Shown: piece by piece, positions 8,571-16,764 of the stretch
Layout of the letters: each line of letters opens with the position of its first letter
How positions within the stretch are numbered: the first letter of the stretch is position 1
Origin: Streptococcus sp. S784/96/1
Lineage (GTDB): Bacteria > Bacillota > Bacilli > Lactobacillales > Streptococcaceae
Reading direction: 5' to 3'
Assembly (NCBI RefSeq): GCF_902729355.1
Contig: NZ_CACVCC010000021.1
Span: 1 to 40,758 of the forward strand
Length of the DNA stretch: 40,758 nucleotides
Position numbers and translations under genes: made by a program
Notes under the pieces: model-generated
What the model saw: only the letters and a program-made list of their open reading frames with translations
Told to the model about the DNA's origin: nothing
Database searches by the model: none

Positions 8571-8615
8571 GGCTTAGAGTGACGTTTCTTGACAACATCA
8601 CTCTAAGCCGTTTTA
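8571..8615 (+). terminator. Terminator of dnaX
   Basis: GGCTTAGAGTGAxGTT (8571-8586) pairs with AACxxCACTCTAAGCC (8594-8609), followed by GTTTTATATTG. A long stem with one small bulge. Confidence 0.75.
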
Positions 8616-8727
8616 TATTGTTTACTTTTTTTATTGCAAGACTAACATTTAAGTTTTTGCCAGCTTCATTTATTAGTGTGATTAAGAAATGATAATTTTT
8701 AGTAGATACCTTTAATAGAGATTGTGA

Positions 8728-8769
8728 TTATCTAACAACGATAATGGGAAGCAGTTTTTGTTTTTTCAT
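8728..8769 (-). CDS. Candidate short pheromone peptide (SHP-like), 13 residues
   Basis: Reading leftwards from the ATG at 8769: MKKQKLLPIIVVR then TAA. A perfect GAGG sits 8 nt before the ATG (minus strand of 8778-8781), so translation is likely. Short peptides with an MKK basic start and a hydrophobic end, encoded divergently from rgg, are the known ligands of many streptococcal Rgg regulators. At 13 residues it is shorter than typical SHPs (about 20-23), and it lacks the usual acidic start of the mature pheromone. It could instead be a leaderless signal or a chance ORF. It lies 88 bp from the rgg start. Confidence 0.45.
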   Translation of the reverse strand: MKKQKLLPIIVVR

Positions 8770-8857
8770 GTGAAATACCTCACTTTTATTTTTTTCTATT
8801 TTATGATAAAATGTTAAAAATCAAAAAATTCCCATATATGCGTGATTGAGGTGTGAT

Positions 8858-9721
8858 ATGAAAAATTTTGGAGAAATTTTTAAAAAGTTTCGAGAATCGC
8901 GAGGATTAAAGTTAAAAGATGTTGCAAAGGCTGGTATATCAACGTCCCAGCTATCTCGATTTGAAAAAGGAGAGACAGATTTAACCATTTCTAAGTTCAT
9001 GCTTATCTTAGATGAAATTAACATGCCTATTGACGAATTTATGTATGCTGTGCATGATTTTCATAGGGATGAACTCAATGAACTTTTGTCAAAGGTTAGG
9101 CATTTTGTATCTAATCATGATGTTGATGGGTTGAAAAAATTACTCTATTCCCAAATGGAGTCAAATCCTAAACAAGAGAAATTTCATAAGCTTAATATCA
9201 TTTTATTAAAAATTCGCTTACAAGATTTATCAGGAGAAGCTTATTATTCTAGTGGTGATTTATCGTATCTAACCGATTATCTTATTAGTGTGGAATATTG
9301 GGGATATTATGAACTTTTGATTTTTTCAAATACTTTAGATGTCCTAAAACATGATGTTTTCATGGTTTTGGCTAGAGAAATGTCTAGGCGTTCTGATTTC
9401 TATAAAGAAATTCCAAATAATAGACGATTAATCTCATCAATGTTATTAAACGGATATATCACATGTGTTGAGAGAGGAAAATTTCTGGATGCTCTGTATT
9501 TTGAAAAACAACTAAACCAATGCTTTTTCACTGAGACTGAAATTTATGAGCGATTGGCGTTTCAGTATGCACAACATCTGTATCACTATACAAAAGAGAA
9601 GGATTGTAAAGCAATTATTGAAATGAGAAAGTGTATCGCTGCAATGAAATTAGCAGGAAGTAACCACTTATCCAAAACTTACGAAGGGCATTTAGAAAAA
9701 ATTTTAGGAGAACATAGCTAA
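8858..9721 (+). CDS. Rgg-family transcriptional regulator
   Basis: A 287-residue regulator. Residues about 4-60 form an XRE-type helix-turn-helix (FGEIFKKFRESRGLKLKDVA..GISTSQLSRFEKGETDL). The rest is the helical Rgg C-terminal repeat domain that binds peptide pheromones in this family. Length is typical. The ATG at 8858 is chosen because GAGGTG sits just before it; an in-frame TTG at 8846 overlaps that site. The gene is AT-rich compared with dnaX, consistent with an accessory island. A -10 like TATGAT (about 8802) lies upstream. It stands directly before the radical SAM/peptide genes and most likely controls them. Confidence 0.85.
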   Translation: MKNFGEIFKKFRESRGLKLKDVAKAGISTSQLSRFEKGETDLTISKFMLILDEINMPIDEFMYAVHDFHRDELNELLSKVRHFVSNHDVDGLKKLLYSQMESNPKQEKFHKLNIILLKIRLQDLSGEAYYSSGDLSYLTDYLISVEYWGYYELLIFSNTLDVLKHDVFMVLAREMSRRSDFYKEIPNNRRLISSMLLNGYITCVERGKFLDALYFEKQLNQCFFTETEIYERLAFQYAQHLYHYTKEKDCKAIIEMRKCIAAMKLAGSNHLSKTYEGHLEKILGEHS

Positions 9722-9794
9722 TCAGCAGATATGGGAAAGAAATTTAAAGTTTTTCAGAGTGATATACTTAAAGCGTGATAAAGGAGGTTTCGTT
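9722..9794 (+). promoter_or_regulatory. Probable Rgg-controlled promoter of the peptide operon
   Basis: TATACT (9763-9768) is a -10 box without a good -35. An A/T-rich imperfect palindrome, GAAAxAAATTTAAAGTTTTTC, lies at 9735-9755, where an activator would sit. The ribosome site AAAGGAGGT at 9780-9788 fixes the next start codon. The operator assignment is inference. Confidence 0.4.
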
Positions 9795-10257
9795 ATGGAA
9801 ATGTCACATTATATTTTAAGTAAATCTCTTTCAGGCGGAAATGTATATTACAATACCAAAAATAATCATTCTTTTTTCATAACGAATGAATTATTACGAA
9901 AAATAGAATGTGATGCAATAACAAAAATGCAATATTATGATTATTTAACATCATATCATTATCAACGGGAAGAAAATGAGTTACAAGATACGCTAGATAG
10001 AATTAAAAACGAAGATGATAAATTGCTAGAATTTACAATTCTAACTCATGGAGATTGCAACTTTAGATGTAAATATTGTTATGAAAAATTTGAAAATATT
10101 TCAATGTCTCCAGAAGTAGAAGATGCTATTGTAACATTCGCGGATAAACTATTATCCGAGGGAAAGGTTGTGTAGACTTTATAAAGAGAGAATGCAAAAG
10201 GATTTTTCACTTTTTATTCTTACCAAATCTTATAACGATATCCTTGATATAAATTAA
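9795..10257 (+). pseudogene. Radical SAM RiPP maturase, internally deleted remnant
   Basis: From the ATG at 9795 (AAAGGAGGT 7-14 nt before it) a 126-residue product ends at TAG 10173-10175. It holds an N-terminal peptide-engaging region and the [4Fe-4S] motif CNFRCKYC at about residues 87-94, then stops early in the radical SAM barrel. Family members with a SPASM-type C-terminus run to roughly 400 or more residues. Immediately after the stop, another frame (10171-10257) reads CRLYKERMQKDFSLFIL... to TAA and looks like the original C-terminal tail. The simplest reading is an out-of-frame deletion of most of the barrel and the SPASM domain near 10170. No active maturase is expected from it. Confidence 0.75.
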
Positions 10258-10276
10258 ATTTTTGGAGGAATTAACC

Positions 10277-10369
10277 ATGATTATAAAAGAAAATAAAAAA
10301 TATGACCCAACTTCAGCTGTTGAAAAACCAGGTAACGGATTTTGTCCGAATTTTATCTGTGGTAAGTAG
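10277..10369 (+). CDS. RiPP precursor peptide with two NxxC motifs
   Basis: Thirty codons with GGAGG (10264-10268) 8 nt before the ATG. The N-terminal two thirds is charged and leader-like (MIIKENKKYDPTSAVEKP). The C-terminus GNGFCPNFICGK holds N20-G-F-C23 and N25-F-I-C28, two NxxC motifs in a row. Asn-x-x-Cys motifs define one class of Rgg/SHP-associated streptococcal radical SAM peptides, in which the cysteine sulfur is joined to the asparagine beta-carbon (recalled family knowledge). It sits between the broken maturase and two exporters. If unmodified, C23 and C28 could instead form a disulfide ring. Confidence 0.8.
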   Translation: MIIKENKKYDPTSAVEKPGNGFCPNFICGK

Positions 10370-10380
10370 CTTGTAACTAG

Positions 10381-10413
10381 TTAGCTAACCTTTCCTAGCT
10401 AATTTCTTTATTT
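10381..10413 (+). terminator. Weak hairpin between precursor and exporter genes (possible attenuator)
   Basis: TTAGCTA (10381-10387), an 8-nt loop and TAGCTAA (10396-10402), followed by TTTCTTTATTT. A 7-bp AT-rich stem would allow partial read-through, making more precursor than exporter. Confidence 0.45.
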
Positions 10414-10425
10414 AGAGGAGATGAT

Positions 10426-11979
10426 ATGAAATTACTTTCCTATCTTGGTAAATTCCGTTATTTTGCCCTTGTGGTCTTTATATTAGGGGCTTTCTCTAGT
10501 ATTTTACAGTCATTAGTCATTCAAAAAGTCATGACGATTGATAGGGTAACGGACTTTGAATCGCTTGGGAAACTGTTTGTCGTAGGATTGTTGACTTATC
10601 TGCTATTTTATGGTTTAGAATTTGGGGCAAATGTTGTTTATAATGTGTCTTGTAAACGCATCATGTTAGCTTTGCGGGATAAATTGACAAAGACGCTCCT
10701 CTTAGCGAAGGAGTCAATAGACCACCATGAGACGACCAATTTTCTCAGTCAAGATTTAGAATTTTTCTATGACAATTACGTGACTCAGGTCATGCGTTTG
10801 CCCAAAAATGGGATGATTTTCGTAGTTGTATCAGTTTATTTATTCACCTTAAATCCTGTTCTAGCGCTTCTGTTTATTTTAGGCTCTCTTTTACGCCCAT
10901 TACCACAAGTGCTTTTAAGTAAAATGGCGGATACTCTTGGTCAAAAGCAGAGCGAGGAGCGAGAGCGTTCCATGGCTCTCATTATGGACTTTGTCAATGG
11001 TGGAAGCACCTTGTTACATCATCAAGCATTTGCAACGACCTATGGAAAATTGAAACATCAGGTACTGACTTATGAAACTGCCCGCCGAAATTATTATTAC
11101 CTATCTAATTTCCTCTTTTTCTGTAATGGTTTGACACAGTTTTTAGGACGTGTGCTACCAATTGGAATTTATTTTTTATTCCCAAATGTTTTTGGTCATA
11201 TTCCAGTATCATCTCTGGTTGCCATGTTTATCGCTTCAAATAGCCTGTCAAGTCCTCTTCAAAATATGATGTATGCCACTTTTGACATGCAAGCTGCTCA
11301 TTCTATCAAGACAAAAATCTATAATCTAATGGATAAGGTTGTTAATGAGGAGGAAGTCTCCTATATTCCAGATTTTAAAGCTCTGATTTTGCAAAATATC
11401 ACAAAATCCTATGGAGACAAGACTATTTTGAAAGATTTCTCCTACACCTTTGAAAAAGGGAAGAAATATCTCATCACGGGAGCTAGTGGACGAGGAAAAA
11501 CCACCCTCTTAAATATCATTAAAGGTGAAGCTGTCGATTCAGGACAAGTCGCTCTTGTGACGGATGACAATCAGTTATTTAACTCTTATCAAGCGAATAT
11601 TGGCATGGTCAGTCAGTCACCCTTTCTCTTTAATGGCACCTTGGAAGAAAATATCTGTCTAAATCAGACCTTTTCTCATGACGAGATGATTAGGGTGTTA
11701 AATCAAGTCCACCTGCTTGAAGAGCTACCAGACGGCTTAGACTCCAACATTGAAAATAACGGCAGCAATGTTTCAGGTGGTCAGCGAGTGCGCATAGAAT
11801 TAGCACGCTTTTTACTGCGCCAGAAGGATGTTTTACTGCTTGACGAAGTGACAGCAGCACTTGATAAAGAGAATGCTCATCGTGTCAGAGAGTTGATTTT
11901 TTCACTGCCCATAACCATTATTGAAGTGGCTCATCATGTGGACGAAACAATCGTTTATGATGCTGTGATAGAGTTGTAG
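10426..11979 (+). CDS. ABC exporter half-transporter (permease-ATPase), first of a pair
   Basis: A 517-residue type I exporter half. About six membrane helices fill residues 1-290 (ALVVFILGAFSSILQSLVI and others). The ATPase follows with Walker A GASGRGKT near 351, Q-loop VSQSPFLF, signature NVSGGQRVRIELARFLL near 449, Walker B VLLLDEVTA near 468 and switch histidine in EVAHH. There is no N-terminal C39 peptidase, so leader cleavage must come from elsewhere. GAGGAG precedes the ATG. The next gene encodes a homologous half 8 bp later; together they probably form a heterodimer exporting the peptide. Confidence 0.88.
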   Translation: MKLLSYLGKFRYFALVVFILGAFSSILQSLVIQKVMTIDRVTDFESLGKLFVVGLLTYLLFYGLEFGANVVYNVSCKRIMLALRDKLTKTLLLAKESIDHHETTNFLSQDLEFFYDNYVTQVMRLPKNGMIFVVVSVYLFTLNPVLALLFILGSLLRPLPQVLLSKMADTLGQKQSEERERSMALIMDFVNGGSTLLHHQAFATTYGKLKHQVLTYETARRNYYYLSNFLFFCNGLTQFLGRVLPIGIYFLFPNVFGHIPVSSLVAMFIASNSLSSPLQNMMYATFDMQAAHSIKTKIYNLMDKVVNEEEVSYIPDFKALILQNITKSYGDKTILKDFSYTFEKGKKYLITGASGRGKTTLLNIIKGEAVDSGQVALVTDDNQLFNSYQANIGMVSQSPFLFNGTLEENICLNQTFSHDEMIRVLNQVHLLEELPDGLDSNIENNGSNVSGGQRVRIELARFLLRQKDVLLLDEVTAALDKENAHRVRELIFSLPITIIEVAHHVDETIVYDAVIEL

Positions 11980-11987
11980 GTGATGAG

Positions 11988-13565
11988 ATGTTTAAGTATT
12001 TTAATAAATTTTTAGTGACCTTAACCCTTATCGCCTGTATCTTAAACAGTTTTGTCTTTCTCATTGAACCCTTGATGACAGATAAAATCTTTGACCTTAC
12101 AGCGTTAAATAGTCGTAAAGAAACATGGGAGTTTTTGGTCTATGGATTGACACTCTACTTGCTCTTATATGCTGTCATGTTTATCGCTAATCTCTTGATC
12201 AATCAGATTATGACCATTGGCTGCGGTAACATTCGCCTTGATCTTTACAAGCGTTTGATATTGGGGCATCAGGAGATTGGGAATGAACAGAAGATTTCCC
12301 TTTTAACACAAGATGTTGAATATTATCTCTGGAATCATATTAGTCCAAGTATTCTCCTTGTTGCACACATTAGTAATTTCCTATTACTTAGCATCTACCT
12401 CTTGGTAAAAAATATACCGATTGGTTTGCTGTTTATTGCCTGTTCCTTTATTTTCTTAGTTGTTCAACTGAGGATTAGTAAAATAGCAGAGCGAAAAGGG
12501 GACGAGCAAGCATCAGAGAGACAGAAATTACTGAGTTTAGTGAGCGATGCCGTTGTTGGAAGGCCAACGTTAGTTCATAATCAAGCCCTTTCTTCTGGTC
12601 TTAAAAATGTTCAAAACCAGTCAACACGCTACGAAGATTCACGACAAACATTTGGAATTTATCAATCTTTCTTTGCCTTTTTAGCCAATCTGATGCTCTT
12701 TGTGTCTCAGTTTCTCCCAATCTTTTTAGGACTGGTACTCATAGCAGCAGGAACTAGCGTACAAGTGACAGATTTAATTGCCATGTTTATTGCAGCAACA
12801 CGTCTGGAGCAGCCATTGATGAATATTGTTAACGATATTTTTAGGCTCAAAGGAGCAAAATCCATTTCTGACACATTTGACCAGATATTAGCCCAGCCTA
12901 TTCCTAAAGAGCAGGAGCGGTCTCTTACTAATGAAGATTTTGAAGCCTTAGCATGTCATCAATTAACGAAATCCTTTGCAGGCAGAAGACTCTTTTCAAA
13001 CCTCACTTATCGCTTTGAGAAAGGAAAAAAATATTTGATAAAAGGACCGAGTGGTTCTGGTAAATCAACCTTTTTTAAGTTAATCTCACAAGAATTGAAG
13101 CCTGACGAAGGCTCTATCGAGATGGTGACTAAAAATGGTCAGGTAATGGCAGACAATCATCAGCGTATTGGTTTGATTGCACAGTCACCTTATCTTTTTA
13201 ATGATAGCATTCGCTATAATTTGACATTGGGAGCTGAGTTTTCTGATGAGCTATTATTAGAAAAGCTTGAGCAAGTTGGTTTGACAGCTGAGTTTGATAA
13301 TATTTTAGACTATCAAATTGTTAATAATGGGGAAAATATTTCTGGGGGACAAAAGGTACGCCTTGAAATTGCACGAAATCTGATTAGACAAAAAGATGTG
13401 CTTCTTGCAGATGAGGTGACAGCACCGCTGGATGCTCAAAATGCTAAGAACATACGAAATCTGCTATTTAATCTACCAGTTACCGTTATTGAAATTGCCC
13501 ACCATATTGATGATGATTTTGTCTATGATGGAGAAATTGAGTTAACATCATACAAAAAAGCCTAA
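11988..13565 (+). CDS. ABC exporter half-transporter (permease-ATPase), second of a pair
   Basis: A 525-residue paralogue of the preceding gene. Six predicted helices are followed by Walker A GPSGSGKST, Q-loop IAQSPYLF, signature NISGGQKVRLEIARNLI, Walker B VLLADEVTAPLD and IEIAHH. The Walker B region reads LLADE where the partner has LLLDE; the acidic pair is intact in both. It starts 8 bp after its partner with GGTGATGAG upstream. Its role as half of a heterodimeric exporter for the locus peptide is inferred from context. Confidence 0.88.
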   Translation: MFKYFNKFLVTLTLIACILNSFVFLIEPLMTDKIFDLTALNSRKETWEFLVYGLTLYLLLYAVMFIANLLINQIMTIGCGNIRLDLYKRLILGHQEIGNEQKISLLTQDVEYYLWNHISPSILLVAHISNFLLLSIYLLVKNIPIGLLFIACSFIFLVVQLRISKIAERKGDEQASERQKLLSLVSDAVVGRPTLVHNQALSSGLKNVQNQSTRYEDSRQTFGIYQSFFAFLANLMLFVSQFLPIFLGLVLIAAGTSVQVTDLIAMFIAATRLEQPLMNIVNDIFRLKGAKSISDTFDQILAQPIPKEQERSLTNEDFEALACHQLTKSFAGRRLFSNLTYRFEKGKKYLIKGPSGSGKSTFFKLISQELKPDEGSIEMVTKNGQVMADNHQRIGLIAQSPYLFNDSIRYNLTLGAEFSDELLLEKLEQVGLTAEFDNILDYQIVNNGENISGGQKVRLEIARNLIRQKDVLLADEVTAPLDAQNAKNIRNLLFNLPVTVIEIAHHIDDDFVYDGEIELTSYKKA

Positions 13566-13605
13566 AATCCTTGGTCGGATGTGACCAAATTTTAGGCTTT
13601 TTGAT
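13554..13605. terminator. Bidirectional terminator between exporter genes and birA
   Basis: AAAAAAGCCTAAAAT (13554-13568) and TTGGTC pair with GACCAA and ATTTTAGGCTTTTT (13589-13602). U-runs occur in both directions, so it ends both the exporter transcript (its left arm includes the stop codon) and birA. Confidence 0.85.
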
Positions 13606-13619
13606 TTGAATTATAGTTA

Positions 13620-14558
13620 TTACCACGATGTTAAGCTAACTTCCCCACTAGAAATTTCCATCATGCCACCAGAATCTAATTCAACAAGGAGGCCACCGTT
13701 TGGAGTAATATCTTGGGCAATACCTGAATAATCCTGCCCATTTTGTGTGAAAGTGACATGCCTATCTAATACTAATGATTTATCACGGTAGACCTTGTAC
13801 AAATCATGTTCTGGAATGGTTGAAAAGATATGCCAGATTTCACTAATGAGATCGTTTCGTGTAATCGTAGGCAAATCATCTGAAAAGAGACTACCAGCTT
13901 TCTGCTTGAGATCGCTTGGAATATCTTTAAGATGGAAATTAATCCCTACACCAATGATAACATCTGTAATGGTACCAGTCTCAATTGAGGAAACGGCCTC
14001 TGTTAAGATACCAACAATTTTTTTACCTTCAAAATAAATATCGTTGACCCATTTGATGTCACAATCTTTACCGGTTAGGCGGTGAATAGCTCGGACTGTT
14101 GCACTTGCTACCATGAGCGTATAGGTCGGTAGCTGATCAAAGGCTACATTTGGCTTAATGTGCAAACTCATGTAAATGCCACCATTTTTTTCAGCAAAAA
14201 ATTGGCGTCCCATTCGCCCACGAGCTGCGGTTTGATTACCCGCCAGATAGAGTCTAGGAGAGGAGTTGCCATTGTCCATGCCTTGCTTGGCATCTAATTG
14301 GGTAGAAGCGCTGCTTTGTACAAAAGTCACAGGAAGACCAGTTTTAGAAGTGATTTTATCTGGAATTAAGAGATCACCAGATACCCAGCGATAGCCTTTT
14401 CCTTTACTGGTTTCTATCGTAATGCCTTGTTCTTCAAGAGTTTTTATAGCTTTCCAAATAGCTGTGCGAGACACTTGCAAGGATTGAGCCAGACTTTCAC
14501 CGGTGATAAAGTCTTTTTTCTCGTAAAGTGCCTCAAAAATTTTTTCGTATGTTTTCAT
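13620..14558 (-). CDS. birA: Biotin-[acetyl-CoA-carboxylase] ligase / biotin repressor BirA
   Basis: A 312-residue bifunctional protein. It makes biotinyl-AMP, attaches biotin to the carboxylase carrier protein, and may repress biotin genes. Residues 1-60 carry a helix-turn-helix (ESLAQSLQVSRTAIWKAIKTLE). The ligase motif ARGRMGRQF lies at 112-120 and KWVNDIYFEGKKIVGIL follows. Length fits class II BirA. The start ATG has no Shine-Dalgarno, and TATACT (minus strand of 14565-14570) lies only 6 nt upstream, so the mRNA may be leaderless. Confidence 0.94.
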   Translation of the reverse strand: MKTYEKIFEALYEKKDFITGESLAQSLQVSRTAIWKAIKTLEEQGITIETSKGKGYRWVSGDLLIPDKITSKTGLPVTFVQSSASTQLDAKQGMDNGNSSPRLYLAGNQTAARGRMGRQFFAEKNGGIYMSLHIKPNVAFDQLPTYTLMVASATVRAIHRLTGKDCDIKWVNDIYFEGKKIVGILTEAVSSIETGTITDVIIGVGINFHLKDIPSDLKQKAGSLFSDDLPTITRNDLISEIWHIFSTIPEHDLYKVYRDKSLVLDRHVTFTQNGQDYSGIAQDITPNGGLLVELDSGGMMEISSGEVSLTSW

Positions 14559-14564
14559 AAGTCT

Positions 14565-14570
14565 AGTATA
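14565..14570 (-). promoter_or_regulatory. -10 box of birA, leaderless spacing
   Basis: Minus strand TATACT followed by AGACTT and then ATG. No clear -35 or TG extension is seen, so this is weaker than the two similar cases at 6351 and 29687. Confidence 0.4.
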
Positions 14571-14656
14571 GTATAAAAAGATTGATTTTGGTAGTTTTAA
14601 ATGAGAAGATTTTAATAGCCAAAATGAGTTATCTATGTTAGAATAATAACGTTATT

Positions 14657-14802
14657 AAGTCCCGAAAAGGTAGTTGTATGCTAGTGATTGTTTCTTCTGT
14701 TGTGAGACTTCAACTGGTTTATAGCTAGTGCTTTGTAACCTAGTAACGCGTAGTGTTCTTTATCGTTCAAGGAGATCTACGAGATTTTTATTAAAGGGGG
14801 AC
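14657..14802 (+). promoter_or_regulatory. SMK box (SAM-III) riboswitch controlling metK
   Basis: Conserved pieces of the SMK box occur in order: AGTCCCGAAAAGG (14658-14670), GTGCTTTGTAACC (14728-14740) and AAAGGGGGAC (14793-14802), whose GGGGG is also the metK ribosome site. GTCCC (14659-14663) can pair with GGGAC (14798-14802), hiding that site when SAM binds. This is the established translation-off switch for metK in Lactobacillales. The loops between the pieces are much longer than in the short Enterococcus form; CGTAG/CTACG (about 14748-14752 and 14777-14781) can form an extra stem. Confidence 0.72.
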
Positions 14803-14808
14803 ATTTTT

Positions 14809-15999
14809 ATGTCAGAACGTAAACTTTTCACGTCTGAGTCAGTTTCGGAAGGACATCCGGATAAGATTGCAGACCAAATTTCAGATGCGATTTTAGATGC
14901 GATTTTAGAGCAAGATCCAGAAGCACATGTTGCAGCAGAAACAGCTGTTTATACAGGTTCTGTTCATGTTTTTGGTGAAATTTCGACGACAGCTTATGTT
15001 GATATTAACAAAGTTGTTCGTGAGACGATTGCTGAAATCGGTTATAACAATGCAGAATATGGCTTTGCGGCAGATTCTGTTGGCGTACATCCGTCGTTGA
15101 TTGAACAATCACCAGATATTGCTCAAGGGGTTAATGAAGCTCTTGAAGTACGTGATGGGGAAAAAGATGAACTTAGCTTGATTGGTGCAGGTGACCAAGG
15201 TCTTATGTTTGGTTTTGCCATTGATGAGACACCAGAATTAATGCCACTTCCAATTTCATTATCACACCAATTGGTTCGTAAATTAGCAGAGCTTCGTAAA
15301 TCAGGTGCGATTTCTTACCTTCGTCCAGATGCAAAATCTCAAGTTACAGTGGAATATGATGAAAATGATCAACCAGTGCGCGTGGACACAGTTGTTATCT
15401 CTACACAACATGATCCAGAAGCGACAAACGAGCAAATTCGTGAAGATGTGATTAACCAAGTCATTAAAGCTGTTATTCCAACAGAATATCTTGATGAAGA
15501 CACAAAATTCTTTATCAATCCAACAGGACGCTTTGTTATCGGTGGGCCTCAAGGAGATTCTGGTTTGACAGGACGTAAAATCATTGTGGATACTTACGGT
15601 GGTTATTCTCGTCACGGTGGTGGTGCCTTCTCTGGTAAGGATGCTACTAAAGTTGACCGCTCTGCTTCTTATGCGGCACGTTACATCGCTAAAAATATCG
15701 TAGCAGCAGGTCTCGCTAAGAAAGCAGAAGTTCAATTGGCTTATGCCATTGGTGTAGCTCATCCAGTATCTGTGCGTGTAGATACTTTTGGTACGGCAAC
15801 AGTTTCTGAAGCTGCTTTGGAAAAAGCGGTGCGTGAAAACTTTGACCTCCGTCCAGCAGGTATCATTAAGATGCTTGATCTTAAACGCCCAATCTATAAA
15901 CAAACAGCAGCTTATGGACACATGGGACGTACAGATATCAACCTTCCATGGGAAAATTTGGATAAGGTAGATGCTCTGAAAGCAGCAGTAGCAGAATAA
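14809..15999 (+). CDS. metK: S-adenosylmethionine synthetase
   Basis: A 396-residue enzyme that makes SAM from methionine and ATP. Signatures: [20 protein letters not shown] near the start, [12 protein letters not shown] and [16 protein letters not shown]. The ATG at 14809 follows AAAGGGGGA by 7 nt. A longer in-frame reading from TTG 14728 would run through the riboswitch and is rejected. Expression should fall when SAM is high, through the SMK box. It is monocistronic by layout, with 246 bp to rimM containing only a short hairpin and a GAGGTTGGGACA intergenic motif also common elsewhere in streptococci. Confidence 0.96.
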   Translation: MSERKLFTSESVSEGHPDKIADQISDAILDAILEQDPEAHVAAETAVYTGSVHVFGEISTTAYVDINKVVRETIAEIGYNNAEYGFAADSVGVHPSLIEQSPDIAQGVNEALEVRDGEKDELSLIGAGDQGLMFGFAIDETPELMPLPISLSHQLVRKLAELRKSGAISYLRPDAKSQVTVEYDENDQPVRVDTVVISTQHDPEATNEQIREDVINQVIKAVIPTEYLDEDTKFFINPTGRFVIGGPQGDSGLTGRKIIVDTYGGYSRHGGGAFSGKDATKVDRSASYAARYIAKNIVAAGLAKKAEVQLAYAIGVAHPVSVRVDTFGTATVSEAALEKAVRENFDLRPAGIIKMLDLKRPIYKQTAAYGHMGRTDINLPWENLDKVDALKAAVAE

Positions 16000-16245
16000 T
16001 AGCGTTTAGATATGAGGTTGGGACACTTTTCCCTGCCTCTTTTAAATAGAGGCGATGGGGTGGGGAGTAACACTTTCTATAAGAGTGAATGGCCTACCAT
16101 TGAAATCTGTTTTAGAAAAAATAAAGTAAAACTCACTGAAACTTACTAGAATAAATGAAAAAGATGAAAGCTAATGAAGGTTGGCTTTTTTGGTGTTCTC
16201 GTGGTAAAATAAATAATGATTTACAAGTAGAAAAGAAGAGAGAAA

Positions 16246-16764
16246 ATGAATTATTTTAATGTCGGAAAAATTGTTAATACCCAAGGGTTACAGGGTGAGT
16301 TGCGTGTGATGAGTGTCACTGATTTTGCGGATGAACGTTTTAATAAAGGCAGTCGCTTATCACTTTTTGATGATAAGGACAACTTTGTGATGGAAGTCGA
16401 AGTAGCAAGTCATCGTAAGCAAAAAAACTTTGATATTGTGAAATTCAAAGGACTTTACCATATCAATGATGTTGAAAAGTACAAAGGATTTTCACTCAAA
16501 GTGGCTGAGGAAAATTTATCAGAATTAGAAGAGGGTGATTTCTATTATCATGAAATCATCGGTCTAGATGTTTATGAAAATGATGTTCTGATTGGTCAAG
16601 TAAAAGAAATTCTACAACCTGGAGCCAATGATGTTTGGGTGGTTAAACGCAAAGGAAAACGTGATTTGTTGCTTCCATACATTCCACCAGTGATTCTCAA
16701 TGTAGATGTTGCAGGAAATCGTGTTGATGTTGAGATCATGGAAGGGTTAGACGATGAAGATTGA
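16246..16764 (+). CDS. rimM: Ribosome maturation factor RimM
   Basis: A 172-residue 16S rRNA processing factor needed for 30S head assembly. N-terminal [16 protein letters not shown] and a C-terminal PRC-barrel with [25 protein letters not shown] are typical. A promoter with TTGGCT, 18 bp, TAAAAT lies about 40-70 bp upstream, and GAAGAGAG precedes the ATG. It overlaps trmD by 11 bp, the usual coupled pair. Confidence 0.94.
   Translation: MNYFNVGKIVNTQGLQGELRVMSVTDFADERFNKGSRLSLFDDKDNFVMEVEVASHRKQKNFDIVKFKGLYHINDVEKYKGFSLKVAEENLSELEEGDFYYHEIIGLDVYENDVLIGQVKEILQPGANDVWVVKRKGKRDLLLPYIPPVILNVDVAGNRVDVEIMEGLDDED

Noticed and set aside
10277..10369. Precursor as a lantibiotic or class II double-glycine bacteriocin
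   Set aside because: No LanB/C/M gene, no GG leader end and no C39 peptidase domain in the exporters; the radical SAM neighbour argues otherwise.
14728..14808. Longer metK start at TTG 14728
   Set aside because: It would translate through the riboswitch; the family starts at [11 protein letters not shown] and the ribosome site fits ATG 14809.
15301..15921. 206-codon open frame antisense to metK
   Set aside because: Codon and residue make-up is a mirror of metK, with no ribosome site and no family resemblance.
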